A stretch of 42,703 nucleotides of DNA from Actinomycetota bacterium (GTDB lineage: Bacteria; Actinomycetota; Thermoleophilia; RBG-16-64-13). Both the position numbers and the translations under genes were made by a program. Every line of letters starts with the position of its first letter. Positions within the stretch are counted from its first letter, which is position 1. The stretch lies in assembly GCA_012514635.1 (NCBI GenBank), contig JAAYZX010000004.1:1-42703 (forward strand), in the 5' to 3' direction. The notes below the pieces were generated by a model. It saw nothing but the letters and a program-made list of their open reading frames with translations. It was not told the origin of the DNA and did no database searches. This document shows, in pieces, positions 1 to 7,613 of this stretch.

Positions 1-8
1 CCGAAGCC

Positions 9-1211
9 GTGGGCAAGGTCCTTTGTTCGGAGCATGGCGACTACCTTCGTGAAGCCGTGCGCTTGATTCTTCGAGACATCATGGAGAGCGAGGTCACCGA
101 ACTCACCGGCGCCGGCCTTCATGAGCGCTCGGAGAATCGTCTGGCCCAGCGCAACGGATACCGTCCCCGCACCTTCGACACCCGGGTGGGCACGCTGGGG
201 CTGGAGATCCCCCGCCTGCGCAAAGGCAGCTACTTCCCCAGCTTCCTCGAACCCCGCAGGCGTAGCGAGCGGGCTCTGGTGGCCGTGGTGGCCGAAGCCT
301 ACGTGAACGGGGTCTCTACCCGCAAGGTGGAGCGCCTGGTGGAGCAGCTCGGCGTCGAGGCCATGAGCCGCTCGACGGTGAGCCGCCTGTGCGCCGTCCT
401 TGACGAGCAGGTCAAGATCTTCCGCACCCGCCCCCTTGAGGGTCGCTACCCCTATCTGTGGCTGGATGCCCGGGTGGAGAAGGTGCGTGAAGCGGGTGGT
501 GTGAGGCAGAAGGCCCTGGTGGTGGCCTATGGCGTGCACGAGACGGGCAGACGGGAGATCCTCGGAACCGATGTCGGTGAGGCGGAGAGCGAGGCGTTCT
601 GGCGGGAGTTCCTGCGCTCCCTTGTGGCCCGAGGCCTTTCCGGCGTGCTTCTGTGCGTCTCTGATGCTCATGTGGGACTGAAGAAGGCCATAGCGCAAGT
701 GCTCGGCTGCCTGTGGCAGCGCTGCACAGTGCACTTCCTGCGCGACATGCAGGGCCACGTGAGCAGGGCCCAACAGCAGATGGTGGCCGCGGCCATCCGT
801 CAGGTGTTCCAGGCCGAGGACCCGGATCAAGCGCGCCTCGTGCTCACAGAGGTCGTGGGGAGACTCGCACCGGCGGTACCCAAGGTCGCTCGACTCCTCG
901 AGGAAGCCGAAGAGGATCTCCTGGCCTTCATGAGCTTCCCCCGGGAGCACCGGCCCAAGCTGCGCTCCACCAACCCCCTTGAGCGCATCAACCGGGAGAT
1001 CGGCCGGCGATCGGACGTGGTGGGTATCTACCCCAACGACGAGAGCTTACTCAGGCTCTCTGGGGCGCTCCTTCTCGAGCAGACGGACGAGTGGCTGGTC
1101 AGCCGGCGCTACCTCTCCGTGGAATCACTTGCCAAGCTCTATCCGGAGGAGACCGCGACTTCGGTCGGTGTCCATGCCAGAAGAAGGGAGGCTCTGCCGG
1201 TCACCACCTGA
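9..1211 (+). CDS. IS256-family transposase (mutator type)
   Basis: This is a DDE transposase of the IS256/mutator family, which cuts and pastes its own element. The catalytic acidic residues fit D153 (in LWLDAR), D219 (in VSDAHVGL) and E325 (in NPLERINREI), with the family's WQRCTVHF segment between the last two. Length (400 residues) is normal for the family. The start used is GTG at 9, but the frame is open to the window edge, so a few N-terminal residues and the left end of the element may lie outside. The 3' end is followed by sequence typical of an IS256 right terminus. No frameshift is seen, so the enzyme looks intact. Family assignment is firm. Confidence 0.93.
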   Translation: MGKVLCSEHGDYLREAVRLILRDIMESEVTELTGAGLHERSENRLAQRNGYRPRTFDTRVGTLGLEIPRLRKGSYFPSFLEPRRRSERALVAVVAEAYVNGVSTRKVERLVEQLGVEAMSRSTVSRLCAVLDEQVKIFRTRPLEGRYPYLWLDARVEKVREAGGVRQKALVVAYGVHETGRREILGTDVGEAESEAFWREFLRSLVARGLSGVLLCVSDAHVGLKKAIAQVLGCLWQRCTVHFLRDMQGHVSRAQQQMVAAAIRQVFQAEDPDQARLVLTEVVGRLAPAVPKVARLLEEAEEDLLAFMSFPREHRPKLRSTNPLERINREIGRRSDVVGIYPNDESLLRLSGALLLEQTDEWLVSRRYLSVESLAKLYPEETATSVGVHARRREALPVTT

Positions 1212-1231
1212 GCGACCGGACCGACGATCAG

Positions 1232-1260
1232 GAGTTACACCACAAGAAGGGACTTGACCG
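1232..1260. repeat. Probable right terminus of the IS256-family element
   Basis: About 20 bp after the transposase stop, the sequence runs from a TTACACC block to GGGACTTGACC. IS256-family right ends commonly have this form. The matching left inverted repeat would lie before base 1, so neither pairing nor target duplication can be tested here. Confidence 0.4.
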
Positions 1261-1376
1261 GATAATGTTTTTCAACATGGCAGCCGGGTGTAGGCGTGGG
1301 TCAATTAGCTGTCGCTTCGGATGCCCTGTTTAGCCATGTGTTCGGAAAGGGGGTCTCGAGTCAGCATGTCCCATTA

Positions 1377-1706
1377 CTACAGAATTCGGTCCACGAGCAC
1401 GAAGACCGGGTCCTTGACCAGGTGCTTGAAACCCTCGAATACCTCGCGCATGGCGGGGCTCCTAAGGTCTGCCCTGAGCTCGTCGAGAGATGTGATGTCC
1501 AGGATCTCTATGTAACGGGCAGGCGCCGTCTCGGGCGGGTCCTTTAGCGCGGCTGGGCCGGGTCCCGCTGCTTCAACCCGAAAAACCTTCATGTCGCGCA
1601 GCGAGGGGTTAGTGCGGGCTACAGGCCAGTCAGATTCTCTGAGCCACGTCTCGTATTCCTTTTCCGTTACACCATCCTGCAGTTTCAGAAAACCGATAAC
1701 GATCAC
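1377..1706 (-). CDS. REDY-like (HapK-type) alpha-beta barrel protein
   Basis: This 109-residue cytoplasmic protein has the pattern of REDY-like/HapK proteins, small dimeric alpha-beta (ferredoxin-like) barrels. It opens with a hydrophobic strand and the segment LKLQDGVTEKEYETW, continues with a central YIEILDI strand, and ends with a KDPVFVLVD strand. Related proteins sit in aromatic-catabolism or prodiginine-type clusters, but a substrate cannot be read from sequence. The start is GTG at 1706, preceded by AAGGAGG eight bases upstream, which is a strong ribosome site. It stands alone between two insertion elements yet is intact, so it may be the remaining piece of an interrupted pathway locus. 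Confidence 0.6.
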   Translation of the reverse strand: MIVIGFLKLQDGVTEKEYETWLRESDWPVARTNPSLRDMKVFRVEAAGPGPAALKDPPETAPARYIEILDITSLDELRADLRSPAMREVFEGFKHLVKDPVFVLVDRIL

Positions 1707-1778
1707 TATGTCAGCCTCCTTTTCTGGTAGACAAACGGAGTAGCAAGCCTGGCCCGGCCCCCTTCACAGTACGGTTCC

Positions 1779-1789
1779 AAGTGTTAGGG
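1779..1789. repeat. IS3 element left inverted repeat
   Basis: AAGTGTTAGGG at the orfB side is the exact reverse complement of 2941-2951. The first three bases may belong to the flank. Confidence 0.65.
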
Positions 1790-1821
1790 CCGCCGGTTTG
1801 CTTCCATCCTAGCTGAATTGC

Positions 1822-2616
1822 TCATGCTGCGCTCCAGGAGGCGGCGAGCTCCTGCGGGGTCTGATACTCGAGAGAGCTGTGCAGATGCTCGGTGTTGTAT
1901 TCGATCCGCCAGGATTCAAGGACCACTCTTGCCCGATTGATGCTCCAGAACTCGGTGGTGTTCAGGCATTCGTCGCGCAGGCGGTTGTTGAAGGACTCGC
2001 CGAAGCTGTTCTGCCAAGGTTTGCCGGAATCTATGTGGTAGGTGGAGGCTCCCTGGGCTTCCAGCCACTCGGTGAGCTCGAAGGCGATGAACCCCGGTCC
2101 GTTGTCGCTTCTTATGACGATGGGTCTTCCTCTCTGGGCGAAGAGATCGGAGATTACCCTCTTGACCGCGGCCGAGGTGAGCGAGCGGCCGAGGGTTATG
2201 GCCAGAGCCTCGCGCGTGAACTCATCGACCACGGAGAGCACCTTCATGCGTCGGCCTCCGAAGGTGGCGTCGAACACGAAGTCGTAGGTCCACACATGGT
2301 TGGGGAAGGTGGAGGCCTGGGGTACGGTCTCCCCGGTGCGCACCTTCTTGCGCCGGCGGCGGGCAGAAAGGGTGAAGCCCTGCTCGCGCCAGATGCGCTC
2401 TACCCGCTTGTGGTTCACGAGGAAGCCTTCCTTTCTCAGCTTGGCACGCACGCGTTTATATCCCCAGCGGGGTTTGCGCCCCCGGATCTCCTTGATGCGC
2501 TCGATGAGCTCGACATCGTCGGTCCTTCGAGACGCGTAGTGGAAGCAGGAGCGGGAGATGCCCGCGGTCGCACAGGCGCGGGTGATCGGCAGTCCTTGAC
2601 CCACAAGGGCGCGCAC
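1822..2616 (-). CDS. IS3-family transposase OrfB (rve integrase core)
   Basis: This is the catalytic half of an IS3 transposase. An HTH_21-like N-terminal region (GYKRVRAKLRKEG) precedes the rve core, whose DDE residues fit D112 (TYDFVFD), D171 (RSDNGPG) and E207 (SFGESFN), followed by the usual LRDECLN and a C-terminal helix ending in QTPQELAA. The GTG at 2616 is only an internal formal start: the frame is open upstream as far as the orfA slippery site, so the active enzyme is expected to be the OrfAB fusion made by -1 frameshifting. Length is normal for the IS407-like group. Confidence 0.93.
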   Translation of the reverse strand: MRALVGQGLPITRACATAGISRSCFHYASRRTDDVELIERIKEIRGRKPRWGYKRVRAKLRKEGFLVNHKRVERIWREQGFTLSARRRRKKVRTGETVPQASTFPNHVWTYDFVFDATFGGRRMKVLSVVDEFTREALAITLGRSLTSAAVKRVISDLFAQRGRPIVIRSDNGPGFIAFELTEWLEAQGASTYHIDSGKPWQNSFGESFNNRLRDECLNTTEFWSINRARVVLESWRIEYNTEHLHSSLEYQTPQELAASWSAA

Positions 2617-2642
2617 GACCTGCCGTCGTGCCGGCGCGCCCG

Positions 2643-2909
2643 CTATTTTCCCCTAAGCACCTCGCGGATGGCGTCGATCTCGAGCGCGGATTCGGCCAAG
2701 AGGCGCTTGAGGCGGGCGTTCTCGGCTTCCAGCTCGCACAGGCGCTTCACTTCATCGACCTGCATGCCGCCATAGCGACGGCGCCAGCGATAGAAGGTCT
2801 GTTCAGATAACCCGTGGCGGCTGCACACGTCTCTGACGCTCGTCCCGTTGGCGTCCGCCTCCTGCAGGATGGCGACGATCTGGGCTTCGGTGAATCTTGA
2901 CTGCTTCAT
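2643..2909 (-). CDS. IS3-family transposase OrfA (HTH_Tnp_1)
   Basis: This 88-residue protein binds the terminal repeats. It has an N-terminal helix-turn-helix (RFTEAQIVAILQEA through GLSEQTFYRW), the short YGGM hinge common in this group, and a leucine-zipper-like helix (LCELEAENARLKRLLAE). An AAGGAGA ribosome site precedes the ATG at 2909. The last two sense codons, GGA AAA, fall directly before TAG and form the slippery site. Alone, OrfA usually represses transposition; fused to OrfB it supplies DNA recognition. Confidence 0.92.
   Translation of the reverse strand: MKQSRFTEAQIVAILQEADANGTSVRDVCSRHGLSEQTFYRWRRRYGGMQVDEVKRLCELEAENARLKRLLAESALEIDAIREVLRGK
2646..2652 (-). other. Programmed -1 frameshift heptamer G GGA AAA
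   Basis: Read on the minus strand, the end of orfA is AGG GGA AAA TAG. The heptamer G GGA AAA fits the X XXY YYZ rule in the zero frame. Slipping by -1 enters ATA GCG and then reads open into orfB. This is the standard IS3 route to the OrfAB transposase. Confidence 0.75.
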
Positions 2910-2940
2910 GTTCCTGGGTCTCCTTTTCTTTCTGTGGAGA

Positions 2941-2951
2941 CCCTAACACTT
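2941..2951. repeat. IS3 element right inverted repeat
   Basis: CCCTAACACTT at the orfA side pairs with 1779-1789. After the 11 perfect bases the two ends share only scattered matches. Confidence 0.65.
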
Positions 2952-3049
2952 CAGGCGGTACTCATTTCGGGGGCCGGACCAACGGTCCTGGTGTCGAAGT
3001 TACGTTTCCCTTAGCTGTTTTTGCTGTTCATTCGTTTACCGTCTCTTTA

Positions 3050-3250
3050 TTATTCTGCTCCTGTACCGGAGCGATCGTGGTCGAATTTGTCTATCTCGTC
3101 TTGGGTAGTCATTATCGGTCCTGTGCAGACTGTCTCCACCGCTTGCGGCCCGAAGGATCTTCTCAAGACGTCGGGCGTACAGACCTTTCCAAGCTGTCCA
3201 GCCAGCTCACGACCGCCCGCCTGAGAGCCCTTTCTGCCTGACTGCTCCCC
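3050..3250 (-). pseudogene. Possible 3' remnant of an unidentified gene
   Basis: On the minus strand an open frame of about 63 codons, closed by two tandem TAA codons, includes segments such as ELAGQLGKVCTPDVL, FGPQAVETVCTGP and MTTQDEIDKFD, which look like genuine protein. There is no start or ribosome site, and the frame is closed upstream by TGA near 3250. It may be the tail of a gene whose front was lost next to the IS3 insertion. The family is not recognised. Confidence 0.25.
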
Positions 3251-3529
3251 GCATGCTCACGGGCACCTAGACATACTCGGTACAAGACCCGTCTATCGAG
3301 AGTTCTGTGTGGCTCATTCCTCCTGGGCAGGATGGTCTACGGCAAACGGGGCGGTGGAGAGCCCGCAGCGGCATCGACCTGGCACGGGCGCATGTACCGC
3401 GCGGCGCAGCCGTGGCCGCGCACGCCGTCGCCAGAGAAGCGTCCGGGGCCGCCAAGGAAACCACCCGACTGCTGGCTACGCGACGGCGGTGGCACACATG
3501 GCCGACCATGGGCTGGGCGCCGCGGGATA

Positions 3530-3786
3530 CGCCATCAGAGCCGTCCGTGCGGCTGCCGACCCAAGCGGGCGCGACGAGGCAGGCCACGGCTCCGGCGCCT
3601 GGATTGTGCACCAGCATGATCCCCACTACCAGCAGCAGTCCCCCGGTGAGCGCCGCAGCCCAGAACCCGCCCTTGCGGATGCGGGTCACAGCCTGCGCCA
3701 GCACCACCACGCCGGAGAAGATGGAAACTCAACCCAAGAACAACACGGAAACCAACGTGGGCCGCCCTCGCGGCGCAGCCGCCATG
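3530..3786 (-). pseudogene. HdeD/DUF308-like membrane protein remnant
   Basis: Starting from ATG at 3786, five bases after the epimerase remnant stop, the minus strand encodes a hydrophobic protein (LVSVLFLG, then VSIFSGVVVLAQAV, then FWAAALTGGLLLVVGIMLVHNPG). An in-frame TGA at 3729-3731 interrupts it where a tryptophan codon would fit. Later frames hold RTALMAYPA, which resembles the region after the third membrane segment of HdeD-like proteins, so at least one frameshift follows. HdeD proteins are inner-membrane proteins with paired helices, linked in enterobacteria to acid stress. The assignment rests on hydrophobic pattern only. Confidence 0.4.
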
Positions 3787-3789
3787 CGC

Positions 3790-4032
3790 CTACAGCATGC
3801 CCTGCTGCCGGAACCAGGCAAGGGCGTCGGCCATGGCATGGTGCGGCGGAAGGGCTGGGGCTGGAATCCCAGTTCGCGCTGGGCCTTGGCGTGGCTCATG
3901 AGGCAGTTGGAGAAGAGGACGTCCAGCGAGTACGTGGTGAAAAGGGGCCGTTCCTGCCTCAGCCAATAATAGATGGGAATGAGGAAGCTTATGGCCCGTG
4001 TGAGGCCGAAGCAGACGCGCCGGCGGGGAGCT
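3790..4032 (-). pseudogene. C-terminal fragment of NAD-dependent epimerase/dehydratase
   Basis: Read on the minus strand, the fragment gives RAISFLIPIYYWLRQE, TTYSLDVLFSNCLMSH, AKAQRELGFQPQPFRRT and, after a frame change, MADALAWFRQQGML before the stop at 3790. This is the characteristic tail of extended short-chain dehydrogenases of the dihydroflavonol-reductase/epimerase type, ending in the 'AKA.RELG.....T..DA..W' pattern. The NAD-binding N-terminal two thirds are absent. The frame change coincides with a 5-bp tandem duplication (CATGG twice, 3832-3841 on the plus strand). It cannot be functional. Confidence 0.7.
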
Positions 4033-4050
4033 CAACTTCCCGTGAGTGCC

Positions 4051-4953
4051 TCAGAAGCTCCGTAACCGAAACCTCGTGTCCGCAGAATATGTAACCCTCG
4101 TCTGATCTGCCTCGTCCGGGAGCAGGGGGCGGAAGAACAGCAGGTGCTCGTGTCCACCGCTATCCCAGCGCGTGATCTGCGTGGCCTGCGCCAACAGCGG
4201 CTTCAGCGTCTCGAAGTCCGCGCCAGAGACCACGAAACGCCGGTACCCTTCCGGCGCCACCAGCTCTCCGAGCTTATCAAGCCCGGCAAGCGGCCAGGCC
4301 AGCCGGTTGGGCTCCACATCCGGCTGCGGGATGCCACCCTTTTCGGCTGAGGTGCTGAACACGGCCAGCGCGGTGCAGTCCCAAGGTTTCCATGAGAACG
4401 TGGCCGGCTCGAATGCGCTCAGATCCATCAAATCGGCCACGAATTCCCGCACCCGGCCCTGTGCCTGTTCCTGCTCGGCCGAAAGGCCCTCCCCACCTTT
4501 CATCATCAAAGCATAGATCTCCGAGCGGGACTCGGAGTCGACGGTGTTGATGATTATTCGGTGGTGCCCACGTCGGCCAAGGATGGTTGTCCGTAGTCGA
4601 AAAAGGAATCCAAGAGCGGAGTGTCCGCGGCCGCCCGCAGGATGGCTTACATGGCATCACCCGATATGACCGTGGTCTGGGGGTTGGGAAGGGCGGGCAT
4701 GGGGTAGATGACTATAACCAGCCCGGTCTGTATGACCTGTCCGTTCCTATACAGCGAGAACTCGGGCGTCAACGTGAGGTTCTGTTCCACGGGGAGGAAG
4801 CCCGCGCCGGTGGCCACTCGGATCACTAGTTGCTCGGCGCCGGTGGGGAACCGCGCCTCAGGGGTAAGAGTGGCCACCGTAACCCGCCACTGGGACAATC
4901 AACACCAGCGTCACGGCCAGTGCCGCCGTGAGCAGCCGCGGAGAGCGAACCAT
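4051..4953 (-). pseudogene. Broken secreted protein of the PEFSLY type
   Basis: The gene begins at ATG 4953 with AAGGGG six bases upstream and a clear signal peptide (RLLTAALAVTLVLIVPVAG). It then changes frame near 4890 into VTVATLTPEARFPTGAEQLV, PEFSLYRNGQVIQTG and YPMPALPNPQTTV. An in-frame TAA follows at 4647-4649, with ILRAAADTPLLD and FFDYGQPSLAD still readable beyond it. A second frame change near 4555 leads to IIINTVDSESRSEIYAL and the tail ending at 4051. The pieces together match an uncharacterised exported family seen in GC-rich actinobacteria (PEFSLY..G followed by YP.PALP), as I recall it; no enzymatic role is known to me. Three separate lesions mean it is dead. Confidence 0.7.
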
Positions 4954-5205
4954 CACAAACCCCTTCCCACTGCACAGAACGAGTCCCAAGTGACTCCGCC
5001 TCTCTCCACTTCGCGACCCCGTCCGGGCGCCGTACTGAGCGAGCTTGGACCCTCACCGTTCCTCTGCTACCAGCGGAGCCTGAAGAAACCAGGGTGTGTC
5101 TCTTGGGGCTCGTGTTAGACTATTATTCGGGATGAAATGTTCTCAAACAACATACCCGCCGCGGTTCACACGGCGCAGCCTAAGCGGAACACGGAAAGGG
5201 TGGAC

Positions 5206-6003
5206 ATGGATACCGGAATCCAAGAACTGTCGGTGACGTCGCTCGCGGGCGACACCGACATCGGCTACATCAAGATGGGCTCGGGACCCGCGCTGGTCAT
5301 CGTACCCGGAGCGTTGGGCGTGGCCATGGACTGGTCACTGGTTGCCAGATTGCTGGGCGATCGGGTGACGTGCTATCCAATAGACCGCCGGGGCAAGGGG
5401 CGCAGCGATCTGGGAGCCGGCTATTCGATGGAGTCGGAGGCGGCTGATGTCAAAGCGGTGTTGGACGCTGCCGGGCCTGATGCGGCCCTGCTGGGACACT
5501 CGTCGGGCGCCCTCGTCGCCCTGGAAACCGCGCGGCGCTACCCGATGAGGAAGCTGATCATCTACGAGCCGCCTTTCTACTACAATGGGTTGGAGGTTGA
5601 CGCGCTCATGGCCCGATACAGCGCCAAGCTGGAAGAGGGCGGGAACGAGTCGGCCATTGATCTCTTCTGCCGCGATGAGCTCATGATGAACGACGACCAG
5701 ATAGCTTTCATGTGCACAACGCCCGCCTGGGGTGTGCTCACAACCCTGGCCCCCACCCTCCCCGAGGAGTGGAAGGCCATCTGGAAGTTCAACCCGCAGG
5801 TCAAGGACTATGCGGACCTGGCTATGCCGGTGCTGTTTCTCACCGGGAGCATGACAGAGGACAACCCCTCCTACGCCACCAATGAGCTGGTGGAACTGCT
5901 GCCCGATGCCCGTAAGGTGGTCATGCCCGGAAATGGCCACATGGCACACCTGGGCGCGCCGGAGATGGTGGCCGAGGAGATCGTCAAGTTCCTAATCGGG
6001 TAG
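5206..6003 (+). CDS. Alpha/beta hydrolase
   Basis: This 265-residue cytoplasmic alpha/beta-hydrolase-fold enzyme carries the nucleophile elbow GHSSG with Ser99 and the catalytic histidine at about 245 in GNGHMAH; PVLFLTG, a strand usually just before the acid residue, lies near 210. The substrate is not evident; related proteins include esterases and lactonases. The start at 5206 (MDTGIQEL) is preferred because GGAAAGGG lies just upstream, whereas the longer reading from 5137 adds 23 poorly conserved-looking residues with no ribosome site. A TATTAT hexamer at 5121-5126 could be a -10 element. The gene stands alone, pointing away from the decayed minus-strand genes. Confidence 0.85.
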   Translation: MDTGIQELSVTSLAGDTDIGYIKMGSGPALVIVPGALGVAMDWSLVARLLGDRVTCYPIDRRGKGRSDLGAGYSMESEAADVKAVLDAAGPDAALLGHSSGALVALETARRYPMRKLIIYEPPFYYNGLEVDALMARYSAKLEEGGNESAIDLFCRDELMMNDDQIAFMCTTPAWGVLTTLAPTLPEEWKAIWKFNPQVKDYADLAMPVLFLTGSMTEDNPSYATNELVELLPDARKVVMPGNGHMAHLGAPEMVAEEIVKFLIG

Positions 6004-6401
6004 GCATTACGTTCCGCAAGGTTCTCACTGAGCAACAGGATCGGCTCCTGGCCGAGGAGCGCGCGGTGCTGGCACAAAGGGACGCCGCCGCAGAGTACTA
6101 GCAACTGCTGGACCGGTCCATCCGCCAACGCAGATTCCGTTGCCTTCTCTAGGCGAAACGGCCAGATCATGTAGATCATGCCGACAAACCATCCTGGGAT
6201 CAGAACTCATCATTGATTGGGTAGATTCATTCAACCGAAAAATCGGCCATACTGTCGTTCTTTGTCTTCAAACTACATAATGGAACCTTACCCGTCGGTT
6301 GCTGGGAACATTGAGCGAGTAAAGGGGACCTTCTATTGTTACGAGTGGTACCGGATCGGAGTATCCTTAAATGGGGGCGTGACAAGATTATGGGGTTCAC
6401 A
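6004..6401 (+). other. 398-bp gap with a short decayed coding tail
   Basis: Directly after the hydrolase stop, about 30 codons read open to TAG near 6100 (FRKVLTEQQDRLLAEERAVL and on). They look like the helical tail of a lost protein. The rest is lower in GC and holds a CATAAT hexamer at 6276-6281 that could serve as a -10 for the next gene, without a convincing -35. No RNA gene or repeat was recognised. Confidence 0.35.
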
Positions 6402-7613
6402 ATGAAAGACTGCTACGCGAAGAATGCGAAGTGGTATGGCGACATGACGTTCGTGTCGGAAGCTGGAACCACTCTCACCTACGCCGAATACGATGCTCGA
6501 TTGGGGGCAGTTGCGCAAGAACTGAAGAAGATCGGTGTCAGACCGACCCGGATTCTGGCGGTTGGCCTCTCGGATATCCAGTGCTTATGTCTCTACGGGT
6601 TGGTGGGGAGGAATGGCTACATGGCTTCCGTCGTGAGCCCCTATTTGGATGATGCTGGGCACCGTGCGGTATTTTCGGCGTTTCCGGCTGATCTTGTGAT
6701 GGCTCCCAAGGAAAAGACTGAGGAGCTGGCGGAGGTGCTAGGCGGGATCTCTGGCGATTATCAGCTTGTTGATTCGTGTACTTCGCTGATGCTTTTGGGA
6801 GAGGTGGCACTGTTTCGGGCAGCAGGTTATTGCGCTTGCCACCATCCACTTCAGGACATGTCTTTCGCGTTTCTGGATATGGTTGGCGACAATGTTCGGG
6901 TCACCGCTATGTCTAGAAGGACTCATTTGGACGCCGTTCGCGCGTTGTGTGCGGAACTCCCTCTAAATTGTCATGATACGTGCGTCATGGACCTGCCCTC
7001 TCAGACGTTATTCGGGAATCTGGCATGGTCGTGCGTGCTCTACCGGGGAGCGCACGGGATCAGACGACGGGACCTGGATTTCACCGCTTCAGCCGGCTCA
7101 GGAGTTACTGCCGTCTTCACTTCGTCGTTCCGCGAGCGCCCCCATGGGTTGCAGAAAGTGTTCCGATTCCTGGTTGAGCCGGTGGATGGTGAGTTGGCAT
7201 GCGAGACCGGGGAGTCGCTGGATCGGACGCTGATAGCCCTGGGAAGTGCTGTTCCTTCTTTTAGACTCCATGCAGTCGCGGCTTCAGGGAGCGATGAACC
7301 CACCTCCACGTGGACTGTTGCGCCATTACTAGGTGTGGATCCCGTAATCTCTGTTCATCCTACGGAATCACTACCATGGACCGATGGAGCCGGATGCCTT
7401 CTGGTGCATACTCCTTTCGATGCCTGCGTAAGCACGTTGCCAGACGACGATACTGGGCCCGCGAACACACGCACATGTGCCGGGTTTCACGGGGTCTCCT
7501 TTGGCAAACATGTGGCGACAGGCTATCTGGCTCGATTGGATCTGTCCGGCCGTCTACTGGTGTGGCCAGCTTCAAAGGTGAGAGGTAGCGAGGAGCGGAG
7601 GGCGGAACGATGA
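6402..7613 (+). CDS. Degenerate AMP-binding (acyl-CoA synthetase-like) protein
   Basis: The 403-residue product starts like an acyl-CoA synthetase (KDCYAKNAKWYGDMTFV, LTYAEYDARLGAVAQELKKIGV), and this stretch aligns with the start of the next gene's product. However, the phosphate-binding TSGTTG.PKG loop, the YG.TE motif and the C-terminal hinge and lysine are all missing, and the protein is about 140 residues shorter. ATG 6402 is chosen because GGGG lies six bases upstream and the alignment with its neighbour begins there; ATG 6390 is possible. Its stop overlaps the next start as ATGA, so the two are translationally coupled. A non-catalytic partner subunit or a decaying duplicate are both possible; the open frame favours the former. 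Confidence 0.6.
   Translation: MKDCYAKNAKWYGDMTFVSEAGTTLTYAEYDARLGAVAQELKKIGVRPTRILAVGLSDIQCLCLYGLVGRNGYMASVVSPYLDDAGHRAVFSAFPADLVMAPKEKTEELAEVLGGISGDYQLVDSCTSLMLLGEVALFRAAGYCACHHPLQDMSFAFLDMVGDNVRVTAMSRRTHLDAVRALCAELPLNCHDTCVMDLPSQTLFGNLAWSCVLYRGAHGIRRRDLDFTASAGSGVTAVFTSSFRERPHGLQKVFRFLVEPVDGELACETGESLDRTLIALGSAVPSFRLHAVAASGSDEPTSTWTVAPLLGVDPVISVHPTESLPWTDGAGCLLVHTPFDACVSTLPDDDTGPANTRTCAGFHGVSFGKHVATGYLARLDLSGRLLVWPASKVRGSEERRAER

Larger units (their letters stand above)
1782..2948 (-). mobile_element. Complete IS3-family insertion sequence (IS407-like)
   Basis: The element carries orfA and orfB on the minus strand in -1 relation, with a slippery heptamer at the end of orfA. The ends TGTTAGGG (from 1782) and CCCTAACA (to 2948) are inverted repeats giving 1167 bp. 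The match continues outwards by three bases (AAG/CTT), so the repeat may really be 11 bp, 1779-2951. No target-site duplication is visible outside either version. Both open reading frames are uninterrupted, so the element may still be mobile. Confidence 0.85.

Noticed and set aside
1879-2775. Long plus-strand ORF of 298 codons across the IS3 element
   Set aside because: It is the antisense shadow of orfB and orfA, which have clear DDE and HTH motifs on the other strand.
3307-4094. Overlapping plus-strand ORFs at 3.3-4.1 kb
   Set aside because: His/Arg/Gln-rich shadows of the decayed minus-strand genes, whose family patterns are readable.
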